From NCBI RefSeq assembly GCF_019212185.1, contig NZ_CP078138.1, positions 3,516,501-3,580,500 on the forward strand: a stretch of DNA of 64,000 nt, read 5' to 3'. Positions 11,430-20,109 of the stretch are shown piece after piece; the first letter of the stretch is position 1, and each line of letters opens with the position of its first letter. A program made the position numbers and the translations under genes. The notes beneath the pieces were generated by a model. It was not told the origin of the DNA and did no database searches. It saw nothing but the letters and a program-made list of their open reading frames with translations. This stretch comes from Pseudomonas fluorescens (GTDB lineage: Bacteria; Pseudomonadota; Gammaproteobacteria; Pseudomonadales; Pseudomonadaceae).

Positions 11430-12836
11430 TTAGTGCATGAAACCTTCCATAAACCCCGCCACCTGCATCGCCAACTTGCGCCGCCACGGCGCACTGTCGG
11501 GATTGGCCAGCACTTGGTCTTCATGGATGAAGCTGCGGATGATTGCGTTGTAGCCCAGCCAGCGCAGCGGCTCGGGCTCCCAGGCACGTAGTGCGTCAAG
11601 ACCTCCCTGAGGAATGACCCACGGCTGGCGGATCAAGTCGCTGTCGCGGCCAAGGATCAGATCGGCCAGTGTGCGCCCGCCGAGGTTACTGGCGCCGACA
11701 CCCTCACCCCCATACCCGCCCGACAGCGCAATGCCAGTGCGTTGGTCACACAACATGTGCGGCTTGAAGCGCCGCGACATGCCCAGGTTGCCGCCCCAGG
11801 AATGGGTGATTTGAACATCCTTCAACTGCGGGAACAGCTCACCAAACAAATAGCGGCGTAACTCGACTTCGCTGCGCGTCAGGTCGAAGTCGTGGCGCAA
11901 TTTGCCGCCAAACTGGTACCCCCCGCGCGCACCAAACACCAGGCGATTGTCGGCAGTGCGTTGGCCGTAGGTGACCTGGCGGCTGCTCTCGCTGAACGCC
12001 TGGCCTCGCTCGAGGCCGATGCTTTCCCAAGTCGCCGCCGAGAGCGGCTCGGTGGCCACCAACAGGCTTTGCACCGGCAACTGATAGCGCCCCAAGGGCG
12101 CCAAGGTGGCCGCATAGCCCTCCACCGCCGGCACCAGCCAACGGCTGCGCACGCTGGCCTTGGCCGTGCTCAGACTGCCCGACTGCCAGGCCGTCACCGG
12201 ACTGTTTTCATAGATTTTCACCCCCATGCGCTCGACCGTGCGGGCCAGGCCGCGTACCAGTTTCGCCGGGTGAATGGTCGCGCAATGGGGGGCATAGATG
12301 GCGCCGTAGGGCCTGGCGAGGCGAATCTGCTGATTCAGTTGCTCGGGGCTCAGCCAGCGGTAATCAGCCTCCTTCAGTCCTTGGGCATAAAGACCGTCCA
12401 GATACCTGCGCAGGCTGTGCTCCTGCTCCGGGTAGCGCGCCGCGCAATACAGCACCCCACCCTTGCGGTAATCACAGTCAATGCCTTCACGTTCGATGAC
12501 GATCTCTACTTCATCGGGAATGCTGTGCAGCAAATCGAAGGATGCGCGGCGCTGTTCGGCAGGCAGACCGGCCAGCAGGCGGTCTTCGCCCAGCAGGTTA
12601 CCCATCAGCCAGCCGCCGTTGCGTCCCGAGGCGCCGAAGCCGGCCATTTGTGCCTCGATGATGGCGATGCTCAGCTCAGGTGCCTGACGCTTGAGGTAAT
12701 AGGCGGTCCAGAGCCCGGTGTAACCGGCGCCAATGATCGCCACATCGACGTCCAGGTCGTGCTCCAGCGCCGGGCGCGGCAGCAGGGGCTCTTCGAGCTG
12801 GTCCATCCATAAACTGATCGTGCGCCACGCTGGCAT
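11430..12836 (-). CDS. FAD-dependent oxidoreductase (DAO family), second paralogue
   Basis: The ATG at 12836 has a GGAGA ribosome site at good distance and gives 468 residues; an upstream GTG is weaker. The FAD-binding fold is VDVAIIGAGYTGLWTAYYL with the GASGRNGGWLMGN signature also seen, in variant form, in the enzyme at 4213-5526. The C-terminal region has GYGGEGVGASNLGGRTLADL, which closes the flavin site. Such enzymes oxidise secondary or primary amines, including gamma-glutamylated polyamines. It precedes the cupin and binding-protein genes in the same operon. The substrate is unknown. The neighbouring regulator upstream is 50 bp away. Confidence 0.86.
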   Translation of the reverse strand: MPAWRTISLWMDQLEEPLLPRPALEHDLDVDVAIIGAGYTGLWTAYYLKRQAPELSIAIIEAQMAGFGASGRNGGWLMGNLLGEDRLLAGLPAEQRRASFDLLHSIPDEVEIVIEREGIDCDYRKGGVLYCAARYPEQEHSLRRYLDGLYAQGLKEADYRWLSPEQLNQQIRLARPYGAIYAPHCATIHPAKLVRGLARTVERMGVKIYENSPVTAWQSGSLSTAKASVRSRWLVPAVEGYAATLAPLGRYQLPVQSLLVATEPLSAATWESIGLERGQAFSESSRQVTYGQRTADNRLVFGARGGYQFGGKLRHDFDLTRSEVELRRYLFGELFPQLKDVQITHSWGGNLGMSRRFKPHMLCDQRTGIALSGGYGGEGVGASNLGGRTLADLILGRDSDLIRQPWVIPQGGLDALRAWEPEPLRWLGYNAIIRSFIHEDQVLANPDSAPWRRKLAMQVAGFMEGFMH

Positions 12837-12886
12837 GCAAGTCTCCGCCACTCAAGTTTCGATGGCGTCGATCCTAGTGCCTGGCC

Positions 12887-13702
12887 TCAGGGCGTGTCTT
12901 GCGCGCGTGCACGCAAGGAAATTTGCCGCACGTAAGCCTTGGGCGACAGACCGGTGTGCTGACGGAAACAGCTGTAGAACGCTGACAACGAGTTAAAGCC
13001 CGCAGCGAACGCCAATTCATCGGTACGCACCGGCGGGATAGCCCGTTCCAGCGCCGCCAGCAAATGGCGCAAGCGCGCCTGATTGACGTAGCGGTAGAAA
13101 CTCTGACCCAGCACCTGGTTGAGCAGGTAGGAGATCTGGTTGCGGCTGTAACCGCACTCCTCGGCCACCCGCTGCAGGTCCAGTTGCGGATCGAGATAGG
13201 GCTGCTGGCGCTCGAAGTACTGCTGCAGGTCCTGGGCCATGAAGCTCAGTTGCCGTGGCGACAGCCCCAAGCGACTGGCTGCCGGACGACTGCCGGCCTG
13301 CGTCTGGCACCCTGGCTGCTCATGGACCAGCGAGGCGTATTCATTGACCCGCCAGATCAGCCCGTCGCGCACGGTAATGGCTTCACTCGAACGAAACGAC
13401 ACCAGACCCTCGCCACCGCGCAGGGTCATGCGGTACTGGATAAAGGCGGTGTCGCCATCGAGGCGAATCCGGTCCGAGTGTTCCAGCGCCTCTTCGGGAT
13501 CGCGCGGCATGCTGCTGCGCACGTACTCGCGCAACTCGCTCAGACCCAGGACGCGGTTCTGGAAAAAGTCGTGGTACTGGATATCCGGGTGATACAGCGC
13601 CATGACGCCGTCCAGATCGCGGTGCTTCCAGCACAGGTGATAGCGCAGCACGGTTTCGCCGGTGGCCTGGGTCAATAACGGGCCGTCGTCAGGGACAGAC
13701 AT
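12887..13702 (-). CDS. AraC-type regulator with N-terminal NTF2/SnoaL-like domain
   Basis: The chosen start (MSVPDDGPL) gives 271 residues; an ATG at 13747 is an alternative. Residues about 10-120 look like an NTF2/SnoaL small-molecule pocket (RYHLCWKHRDLDGVMALYHPDIQYHDFF, then LIWRVNEYASL), normally found in isomerases or as sensor domains. Residues about 170-265 form the AraC DNA-binding domain (LQRVAEECGYSRNQISYLLNQV and TDELAFAAGFNSLSAFYSCF). This suggests a regulator that senses a ligand through an NTF2 fold. It is at the head of the amine operon and so probably autoregulated or controlling it. It is divergent from the DUF1652 gene. Confidence 0.85.
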   Translation of the reverse strand: MSVPDDGPLLTQATGETVLRYHLCWKHRDLDGVMALYHPDIQYHDFFQNRVLGLSELREYVRSSMPRDPEEALEHSDRIRLDGDTAFIQYRMTLRGGEGLVSFRSSEAITVRDGLIWRVNEYASLVHEQPGCQTQAGSRPAASRLGLSPRQLSFMAQDLQQYFERQQPYLDPQLDLQRVAEECGYSRNQISYLLNQVLGQSFYRYVNQARLRHLLAALERAIPPVRTDELAFAAGFNSLSAFYSCFRQHTGLSPKAYVRQISLRARAQDTP

Positions 13703-13804
13703 GGGGTTCTCGGAAGTAGTGGCAAGCGCGCCGGGGCTCAATGACATCACGGAACGTGATGCAGCGCAAAAAACTGCAATCTATCGCCAATCGGCCTGAA
13801 AAAC

Positions 13805-13840
13805 CCGGTAACCGGATTAAAATTGAATGCTATTTTTAAT
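13805..13840. promoter_or_regulatory. Two adjacent palindromes in the divergent control region
   Basis: CCGGT-A-ACCGG at 13805-13815 is a perfect 11-bp palindrome. It is followed by ATTAAAA (13816-13822) and TTTTAAT (13834-13840), perfect 7-bp arms around 11 bp. Both lie between the AraC/NTF2 regulator and the DUF1652 gene, so they are candidate operator or promoter parts. Function is not shown. Confidence 0.35.
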
Positions 13841-13922
13841 CACTCAAACGGTTGGGCCATTGACGGCACTACTCTCCTCCCATGAGCTGACGGAACGGCT
13901 CGATGTCGAAGGTGGGCAACAC

Positions 13923-14198
13923 ATGAACAGGGCTTCGTTCAGCAAGGTTACATTTCCCAATGCCTGCCAGCTGATGCGCTGGCATTTTCATCCGATGGGC
14001 TTTGAGGGCCACATGGATGCACCGAGCAGCATGATTGCCCGGCTATTCGACCGTGTCAGCGGTGAAACCCTGATTGCCATCGCCGGCATCCCCTGCGCCA
14101 CGGTGATGAATGCCGCCGATGTCGAGCGCATCATCGAGGCCGTCGAGGACGAACTGGAAGCCTTCATCCCCTCTGTAGCGCTCCGGCATATTGCCTGA
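13923..14198 (+). CDS. DUF1652 family protein
   Basis: The ATG at 13923 is preceded by an AAGGTGG ribosome site and gives 91 residues; the longer frame upstream is not supported. The sequence follows the DUF1652 pattern found mainly in Pseudomonas: an N-terminal LMRWHFHPMGFEGHM region, then MIARLFDRVSGETLIAIAGI and a C-terminal helix around VERIIEAVEDELEAF. The family has no established function; proteins are small, soluble and single-domain. The stop is 3 bp from the stop of the convergent helicase gene. The protein may be an orphan in its own unit, since the neighbours on both sides are on the other strand. Confidence 0.8.
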   Translation: MNRASFSKVTFPNACQLMRWHFHPMGFEGHMDAPSSMIARLFDRVSGETLIAIAGIPCATVMNAADVERIIEAVEDELEAFIPSVALRHIA

Positions 14199-14201
14199 GC
14201 G

Positions 14202-16706
14202 CTAGCGTTGCCGCCCCTGCCGCCCCTGCCGCGCCGGCTCACTGCCAGCATTGCGTAGATCAGCAAAAAACGGTTTGCCGGCAGGGATTCGATCAGAGGC
14301 CCTCGGCATGTTCACTGCTGTGCCCTCCTGAGCGTCAACGTACCAATGGCAATGTTTCACTGCCCGGGTGATCCCGACATAGGCCAGGCGCAGGATCTCG
14401 TCTTTCTGTGCGCTGTCGTATGGCTCGGCATCACCGTCCTTGCCCAATCCCGCCATGCGATAGACCTGGTTTTTGTAGGGCGAACTGGTCAGGTGCTGGC
14501 AATCCCCCAGCAGGAACACCGCATCGGCCTGCAGGCCCTTGGCGCTGTGATAGGTCAACTGCTTGAGGCGGCGCTGCGGGTACGGCAAGCTAGAATCAAC
14601 ATTAACTACAGATGAAATATGTTTTTCTATCAATAGCTTATCGCTGCTTTTTCGATACAACATCAAGATTGAATCGCCATTTCGGTAGTGCTCGGCCAGG
14701 CGCTTGCCCAGGGCTTCCTCGTCCCTGTCGTGAATGTTGACCGGCCACAGCTCACTGAAGTCGCCGCACGCCTTGGCTTTCTTGCCGGAGATCGCCGGCG
14801 CAGCGCGCACGATGTGTTCGGCGGCGTCAATGATGTGCTGGTGACTGCGGTAGTTATCGCTGAGCATCACCCGGGTGGTGCTCGGTGACGGGAATTCCTT
14901 GTTGAACTCCATGAAGTACTTCGGCGAGCTGCCGCGCCAGCCGTAGATTGATTGCCAGTCATCGCCGACGCATAGGAGGGATGAGCGCTGGGCCCCGCGG
15001 CCGACATGCATGGACGGCCCGCGCCGGCGGATCTCGCTCAGGGTGGCGCGGATCCAGGAAACGATTTGCGGCGAAACGTCCTGGAATTCGTCGATCATCA
15101 AGTGCGCCATCGGCCGCAGCAGGTCGGCCGACAGCAGTTTGAGGTTTTCCGGCGAATGCTCGCTGAACAGCGCGAACATGCGGTTATAAGTCATGACTGG
15201 CGGCGACTGGTCCAGCAGATGATCCTCGAAGGCACGCCAGAACAGACTCAACGCCTCGAAGAAAAACCGGTCCGGATCGTCCTTGGCGAAGGCCATCTGG
15301 CCGACTGCCGCGGGCACATCCAGGCCGAGGTTCTCGATAAAGCTTGCCGCCGCGACAAAACAATCGAGCAACGGCGCGCTGGCCAGCTCACCCTTGACCT
15401 TGTAATCGAAGCCCGGACCGGCGCTGGCATCTGCGGCCAGTGTACCGAGAACTCGCTTCGACGAATCGTAACTATCCAGCCATATCAATGGCTTACGACA
15501 AAAAGCTTGAAACAGGGTGCGCTTGACCGCCCATTCTGCGCGCACGGTCAGCTTGGCATTGGGACGGCTGAGCTGGGGGTTTTCCCTTGGATCAAAACCC
15601 AGCACTACCCAGGCATCCAGGGTGGGGATGTAGCCGTGGCAATGGAAGGTCGCACCATTGATCTCGACGGTCTGGCGGTTCGGCTCGATGCCCTTGATCG
15701 GCCAGGCACCGGCACGCAGCCATAGATCCTCGACGGTATCGCAGAGTTCTTCGTCACGCTTGGCCGCCAACTCGGTCACCGCCATGCGCTTTTGCACGTC
15801 CGGGTGGTCGCGCTCCAGCTCCTTGAGTTGCAGGGCATGGCGCGATAACGGGGTGATCAGCTCCCGAAAGCGCTGATTGTCGGTAAACAAGCGATGAAAG
15901 CAGGCGTTAAGTCGCTGACGCTGGGTGTCGTTGATGCGCAGGTCAAAGGGGTTGCTGTCACCTTCGGCATCGTCGAACAAGGTACGCTCGCTAAGGTTTT
16001 CGAAGGCTTGCAGGCGCTCGAAACCCGGCAGGCTACGGACCATCGGCAGGATCCGCGAATGGAAGGTGCGCACCAGCTCCCGCGCTGCTTTCTGGTCCAG
16101 CGGGCGCTGCCACAGGGCAAACAGATCGATCAGCTTATTGATGAAATCCTTGCGCGATTCGCGGGTGAACGTCACCACGGTCAGCGAGTCCAGCTCGAAA
16201 CCGAGGTAGTGCACCAGTAATACAATGCGTAGCGCCAGCGTGGTGGACTTGCCTGCGCCTGCTCCGGCGATCACCGAGGTTGACGGGGTATCGCTGAAGA
16301 TCATCTTCCATTGCGCCGCACTCGGCTGCCCGTTCGCTGGCAGCAGGCGCGCCACGTCGGCTTTCATTCGCTTCTTGATGTCGGCCGTCAATGGCAACCG
16401 CCAATCGTCGAAGAGGTGTTCATCGACCTTGGGCGCCGGGTGCTCGGTGCAACGGCTGTCGCGAATCAGCAGCACCTGCCGCCCTTCTTCCAGGCCTTCG
16501 GCCTTGCCTTCCTTGAATCCGTAATCGACGCCGGCGGTATGCCCGCTGCGGAAACCGTCGGCCTGGCCATGCAGCCACGACGCGCGGTGCTGGGCGCGCA
16601 GGCGTGTCAGGCCATGACCGAAGAAACGCGCGGCCAGGCGCTTGAACCAGGGCATCTCGGACAGGGGCAAAAGCTCGGGAGGAAGATCGGGGATGTGACG
16701 CGGCAC
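14202..16706 (-). CDS. UvrD-like superfamily 1 DNA helicase with an extra central region
   Basis: The 834-residue protein has Walker A AGAGAGKSTTLALRI (about residues 147-161), motif Ia VVTFTRESRKDF, the DExx box MIDEFQDVSPQ (about 550), the Q/GDDWQSIYGWRGSS motif III region, and C-terminal YHSAKGLQADAVFLL and AYVGITRAVKHCHWYV motifs. It is a 3' to 5' SF1A helicase of the UvrD/HelD kind. An N-terminal 120 residues contain charged helices (FKEGKAEGLEEGRQ) absent from UvrD, and about 150 residues between the motifs (around WPIKGIEPNRQT to IENLGLDVP) do not match the core. It may act in recombination or restart. Small AT-rich patches inside (about 14590-14680) differ from neighbours. No partner gene is adjacent. 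Confidence 0.87.
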   Translation of the reverse strand: MPRHIPDLPPELLPLSEMPWFKRLAARFFGHGLTRLRAQHRASWLHGQADGFRSGHTAGVDYGFKEGKAEGLEEGRQVLLIRDSRCTEHPAPKVDEHLFDDWRLPLTADIKKRMKADVARLLPANGQPSAAQWKMIFSDTPSTSVIAGAGAGKSTTLALRIVLLVHYLGFELDSLTVVTFTRESRKDFINKLIDLFALWQRPLDQKAARELVRTFHSRILPMVRSLPGFERLQAFENLSERTLFDDAEGDSNPFDLRINDTQRQRLNACFHRLFTDNQRFRELITPLSRHALQLKELERDHPDVQKRMAVTELAAKRDEELCDTVEDLWLRAGAWPIKGIEPNRQTVEINGATFHCHGYIPTLDAWVVLGFDPRENPQLSRPNAKLTVRAEWAVKRTLFQAFCRKPLIWLDSYDSSKRVLGTLAADASAGPGFDYKVKGELASAPLLDCFVAAASFIENLGLDVPAAVGQMAFAKDDPDRFFFEALSLFWRAFEDHLLDQSPPVMTYNRMFALFSEHSPENLKLLSADLLRPMAHLMIDEFQDVSPQIVSWIRATLSEIRRRGPSMHVGRGAQRSSLLCVGDDWQSIYGWRGSSPKYFMEFNKEFPSPSTTRVMLSDNYRSHQHIIDAAEHIVRAAPAISGKKAKACGDFSELWPVNIHDRDEEALGKRLAEHYRNGDSILMLYRKSSDKLLIEKHISSVVNVDSSLPYPQRRLKQLTYHSAKGLQADAVFLLGDCQHLTSSPYKNQVYRMAGLGKDGDAEPYDSAQKDEILRLAYVGITRAVKHCHWYVDAQEGTAVNMPRASDRIPAGKPFFADLRNAGSEPARQGRQGRQR

Positions 16707-16839
16707 GCTGACTCCAGGGTGTGAGGCTGTTGTTGGCTATGGTGTCTGCATTTGCCATTGAGTTCTAGTCAAATGCTTGTCGATCATTGGTTTAAGGGAT
16801 GAAGTGAAAGTGTATTGCCATATTGACGGCGGCGTTATA

Positions 16840-16856
16840 AATCGAACAATTCGATT
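16840..16856. promoter_or_regulatory. Palindrome upstream of the pirin gene
   Basis: AATCGAA-CAA-TTCGATT is a perfect inverted repeat with 7-bp arms and a 3-bp centre, 105 bp before the pirin ATG. Its size suits a dimeric repressor or activator site. The regulator is unknown. Confidence 0.45.
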
Positions 16857-16882
16857 GGATTGACGCAGTTTTTACGCTTTTT

Positions 16883-16903
16883 ATCGATCATTTGTTGATA
16901 GAT
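16883..16903. promoter_or_regulatory. Second, imperfect palindrome upstream of the pirin gene
   Basis: ATCGATCA (16883-16890) and TGATAGAT (16896-16903) form 8-bp arms with one mismatch around 5 bp. It lies between the first palindrome and the start and has a related ATCGA theme, so it could be a second binding site of the same factor. Confidence 0.3.
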
Positions 16904-16960
16904 GATGCTCGCCATCAACCACGGTTCTCGATTAGTGACGAACCTTTTCAGGAGACGATC

Positions 16961-17656
16961 ATGCTTGAACTCAGGCCCTTTGCTTCCCTGGGCGGCGCCA
17001 ACCACGGCTGGCTGGATGCCCACCACCACTTTTCGTTCGCCGAGTACTACGACCCAAAACGCATGAACTGGGGCAACCTGCGGGTGTGGAACGACGACGT
17101 GATCGCCCCCGGCACCGGTTTTCCAACCCACCCGCACCGCGACATGGAAATCATTACCTATGTTCGCGAAGGGGCCATCAGCCATGCCGACAACCTCGGC
17201 AACAAGGGTCGTACCGAGGCTGGCGACGTACAGGTGATGAGTGCCGGCACCGGGATCGCCCACAGCGAGTACAACCTGGAATCGACAGCGACGCGAATTT
17301 TCCAGATCTGGATTGTGCCGAACGAGTCTGGCCTGGCGCCTTCCTGGGGTGCGAAACCCTTTCCAAAAGGCCAGCGCGAGGGTTTTGTGACCCTGGCCAG
17401 CGGTAAGGCCGGCGATGACCAGAGCCTGCGGATCCGCGCCGACGCCCGTTTGGTGGCGGCCAATCTGAAGGCAGGGGAAACCGCCGAGTATTCACTGGAT
17501 GCCGGACGGCGCGCCTACCTGGTGCCTGCCACCGGGGTGATCGAGGTCAACGGCCTGCGGGCGGAGGCTCGGGATGGGGTGGCGGTGGCTGAAGAGCGGC
17601 TGCTGCGGGTGACGGCGATTGAGGACAGTGAGATTGTCCTGGTGGATTTGGCATAA
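16961..17656 (+). CDS. Pirin family protein (YhhW-like, probable quercetin 2,3-dioxygenase type)
   Basis: The ATG at 16961 has a GGAGA ribosome site; the frame upstream is not used. The 231-residue bicupin matches the pirin fold: ANHGWLDAHHHFSFAEYYDP at the N-terminus, then metal-site residues in THPHRDMEIITYV and GTGIAHSEYN. E. coli YhhW, which has quercetinase activity in vitro, is similar over these regions. The C-terminal cupin (about 150-231) is less conserved, as usual in pirins. It would be a cytoplasmic iron-containing protein, an enzyme or redox sensor. It follows two palindromes and precedes a REP pair, so it is probably a single-gene unit. Confidence 0.92.
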   Translation: MLELRPFASLGGANHGWLDAHHHFSFAEYYDPKRMNWGNLRVWNDDVIAPGTGFPTHPHRDMEIITYVREGAISHADNLGNKGRTEAGDVQVMSAGTGIAHSEYNLESTATRIFQIWIVPNESGLAPSWGAKPFPKGQREGFVTLASGKAGDDQSLRIRADARLVAANLKAGETAEYSLDAGRRAYLVPATGVIEVNGLRAEARDGVAVAEERLLRVTAIEDSEIVLVDLA

Positions 17657-17662
17657 ATCACA

Positions 17663-17744
17663 GTAGGAGCGAGCCTGCTCGCGATGGCGGCCGAATATTC
17701 AGCAGTGAATCTTCTGACCCCATCGCGAGCAGGCTCGCTGCTAC
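17663..17744. repeat. REP doublet
   Basis: Arms at 17663-17687 and 17720-17744 are reverse complements with one mismatch, around the GAGCCTGCTCGCGATGG core. It lies between the convergent pirin and GGDEF/EAL genes, where it may form a transcript-end hairpin. Confidence 0.9.
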
Positions 17745-17767
17745 AAAATTCGCTGTCCCACAGTGTT

Positions 17768-19849
17768 CTATCCAACCAGCGTCGGCTGCACCCGATTGAT
17801 ATTGGCCATAAAGCCCTCTGCCGGCAACGGATGCCCCAACAGATAACCCTGCAGCGAATCGCAGCCCAGTTTCGTCAGAAAATCCTGCTGCACCCCGGTT
17901 TCCACACCTTCGGCCACAATCCGCAAGCCCAATGCCTGACCGAGGGCGACGATGGCAGAGACGATCGCCGCGTCATCGCTGTCGCGTTCCAGGTCACGAA
18001 CGAAACCACGATCAATCTTCAGTTCGTTGGCTGGCAAGCGCTTGAGGTACATCAGGCTGGAATAGCCGGTACCGAAGTCATCAATCGACAAGTCCACGCC
18101 CATATCCGACAACTCCTGCAACACCGCCATACTGGCATCGGCATCGCTCATGGCAGTGGTTTCGGTGATTTCCAGGGTCAGGCTGTTGGCCGGCAGACCA
18201 TGGGTGGCCAGGGCCATGGCCACGCTCTGCACCAGTCCCGCATGGCAGAACTGCAAGGCCGACAGGTTCACCGCAATTCGCCAGTGGCTGAAACCCTGCT
18301 GGTGCCAGATGCGCATCTGCCGACAGGCTTCGTTGAGTACCCATTCGCCCATCGGGATGATCAACCCGGTTTTTTCCGCCAGTTCAATGAACTTGTCCGG
18401 CATCAGCAGCCCCTGAATCGGGTGTTCCCAGCGTAGCAAGGCCTCGGCTCCGACCGGCTGGCCGTTGCTGGCATCGAACTTGGGCTGGTAATGCAGGCGG
18501 AACTGCTGCTGCTCGACCGCGCTGCGCAGGTCCTGCAGCAACTGCAGGTGACGCCGCGCATCCGTGTTCATCGACGCATCGAAGAAACGATAGCCGTTCT
18601 TGCCAGTGCCCTTGGCGTGGTACATCGCCGCGTCGGCGTTCATCAGCAGTTCTTGCGGAGTCAGGCCGTTGCCCGGGAAAACCGCAATGCCGATGCTCGC
18701 GGAAATCTGCAGGTCATGTTCGCCGACTCGGAATGCCTGGGAGATCAAGCCGACCTGGCGCGCCGCCAGGCGCAAGGCATCGGTGGGCTCATTGAGCTGC
18801 ACCAGCAACACGAACTCGTCACCGCCGATCCGCGCCAGGGTGTCGTGGCTGCGCAGGTCCTCGCGCAGGCGCAGGCTGACTTCGCGCAGCAACTGGTCGC
18901 CCATGTGGTGGCCAAAGGCATCGTTGACCGGCTTGAAACCATCCAGATCGATGAACATCAGCGCGAAGCAACCGCCCTGCTCCTGGGTCAGGTGCATCGC
19001 CTGGTCGATGCGGTCAGCCAGCAAGATGCGGTTCGGCAGCCCGGTGAGGGTGTCGTGCAGGGCCAATTGGGTCAGTTCGCGGTTGGCCAGGGTCAGGGAA
19101 TTGGCCAGCTCGGCGGTACGCGCTTCGAGGCGCGCGTCGAGAATCGAGGTCAGCAAGGCAATGCTCAACACCGCCAGGGTGGTGACCAGTACCAAGTTGT
19201 CCAGGCCCTTGCCGCTCAAGCCATTGAGCGCCGCGCCACAGAAGCTGCCATCGGCAAAGCGCGCCGCGGCCATCCCGGTGTAGTGCATGCCGACGATCGC
19301 GATGCCCATGATCACCGCCGCGCCGCCTCGGGCGAAACGTACGTAGGGGGTGTTTTGCCGCAGGCGGAAGGCGATCCACAGCGCCGCAGCCGAGGCGCCG
19401 ACGGCGATCAGCAGCGAGGCGCCGAACAGGCTCGGGTCGTAGTCGATCCCCGGGGTCATGCGCATCGCGGCCATGCCGGTGTAGTGCATGGCGCTGATGC
19501 CCGCGCCCATGACCAAGGCGCCAAAGCCCAATTGCCACGCCGGCAACTCGGGCTGGCTGACCAGCCACAGGGCAAAGCCGCAGGAACCGATAGCGATCAG
19601 CAGCGACAAGGCGGTGATGCCGAAGTCGTAGCCCAGGTCGATGGGCAGGCTGAAGGCCAGCATGCCGATAAAGTGCATGGACCAGACGCCAACGCCCATG
19701 GCCAAGGCGCCGCCGGCCGTCCATACATGCACCGCCCGCCCCTTGGCAGTGGCGATGCGCCCGGTCAGGTCCAGAGCTGTGTAGGAGGCGAGGATGGCCA
19801 CGCAGAGCGAAATCAAAACCAGGGCGGGTGAATAGTTACCGATGAGCAT
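17768..19849 (-). CDS. MHYT-GGDEF-EAL membrane protein, cyclic-di-GMP turnover
   Basis: The 693-residue protein (ATG at 19849; a TTG lies one codon upstream) starts with seven membrane segments in about 230 residues that include MHFIGM and two MHYTGM motifs, the MHYT sensory domain proposed to bind copper and sense gases such as O2, CO or NO. A GGDEF domain follows with intact RIGGDEFVLL and typical DxLTGLPNR. The C-terminal EAL domain has GAEALLRWEHP, DDFGTGYSS and VAEGVE, so both diguanylate cyclase and phosphodiesterase centres look intact. It should tune c-di-GMP and so motility versus biofilm at the inner membrane. Net direction cannot be read. It is divergently placed from nothing relevant and is probably monocistronic. 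Confidence 0.93.
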   Translation of the reverse strand: MLIGNYSPALVLISLCVAILASYTALDLTGRIATAKGRAVHVWTAGGALAMGVGVWSMHFIGMLAFSLPIDLGYDFGITALSLLIAIGSCGFALWLVSQPELPAWQLGFGALVMGAGISAMHYTGMAAMRMTPGIDYDPSLFGASLLIAVGASAAALWIAFRLRQNTPYVRFARGGAAVIMGIAIVGMHYTGMAAARFADGSFCGAALNGLSGKGLDNLVLVTTLAVLSIALLTSILDARLEARTAELANSLTLANRELTQLALHDTLTGLPNRILLADRIDQAMHLTQEQGGCFALMFIDLDGFKPVNDAFGHHMGDQLLREVSLRLREDLRSHDTLARIGGDEFVLLVQLNEPTDALRLAARQVGLISQAFRVGEHDLQISASIGIAVFPGNGLTPQELLMNADAAMYHAKGTGKNGYRFFDASMNTDARRHLQLLQDLRSAVEQQQFRLHYQPKFDASNGQPVGAEALLRWEHPIQGLLMPDKFIELAEKTGLIIPMGEWVLNEACRQMRIWHQQGFSHWRIAVNLSALQFCHAGLVQSVAMALATHGLPANSLTLEITETTAMSDADASMAVLQELSDMGVDLSIDDFGTGYSSLMYLKRLPANELKIDRGFVRDLERDSDDAAIVSAIVALGQALGLRIVAEGVETGVQQDFLTKLGCDSLQGYLLGHPLPAEGFMANINRVQPTLVG

Positions 19850-20010
19850 CAAACTTCTCGACTATGCCTTGCCGTACTGCGTCCGTGCGGGTGGGCGAAA
19901 GCCGTCGATTGTACTGATTCCAATGGCGAACGCACCTGCTAACTGAGCAAAAGGCCATTAGTGCGTGGGAAAGATGTAACAGGGCGGTGGACTGGCACCC
20001 ACCGCAAACC

Positions 20011-20037
20011 CTGTAGGAGCCAGCTTGCTGGCGAAGG
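20011..20037. repeat. Single REP-like element (AGCTTGCTGGC variant)
   Basis: CTGTAGGAGCCAGCTTGCTG followed by GCGAAGG is a REP variant in the 260-bp gap between the GGDEF/EAL start and the opmB stop. A diverged inverted partner may lie at about 20055-20095. I see no gene in this gap. Confidence 0.5.
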
Positions 20038-20109
20038 CGCAGGGACAGCCGACATCATCGCTAGCAGCGGAGCGCCGCCCGGGCAGCGCCTACAGAGGCG
20101 AGGTCGGTC

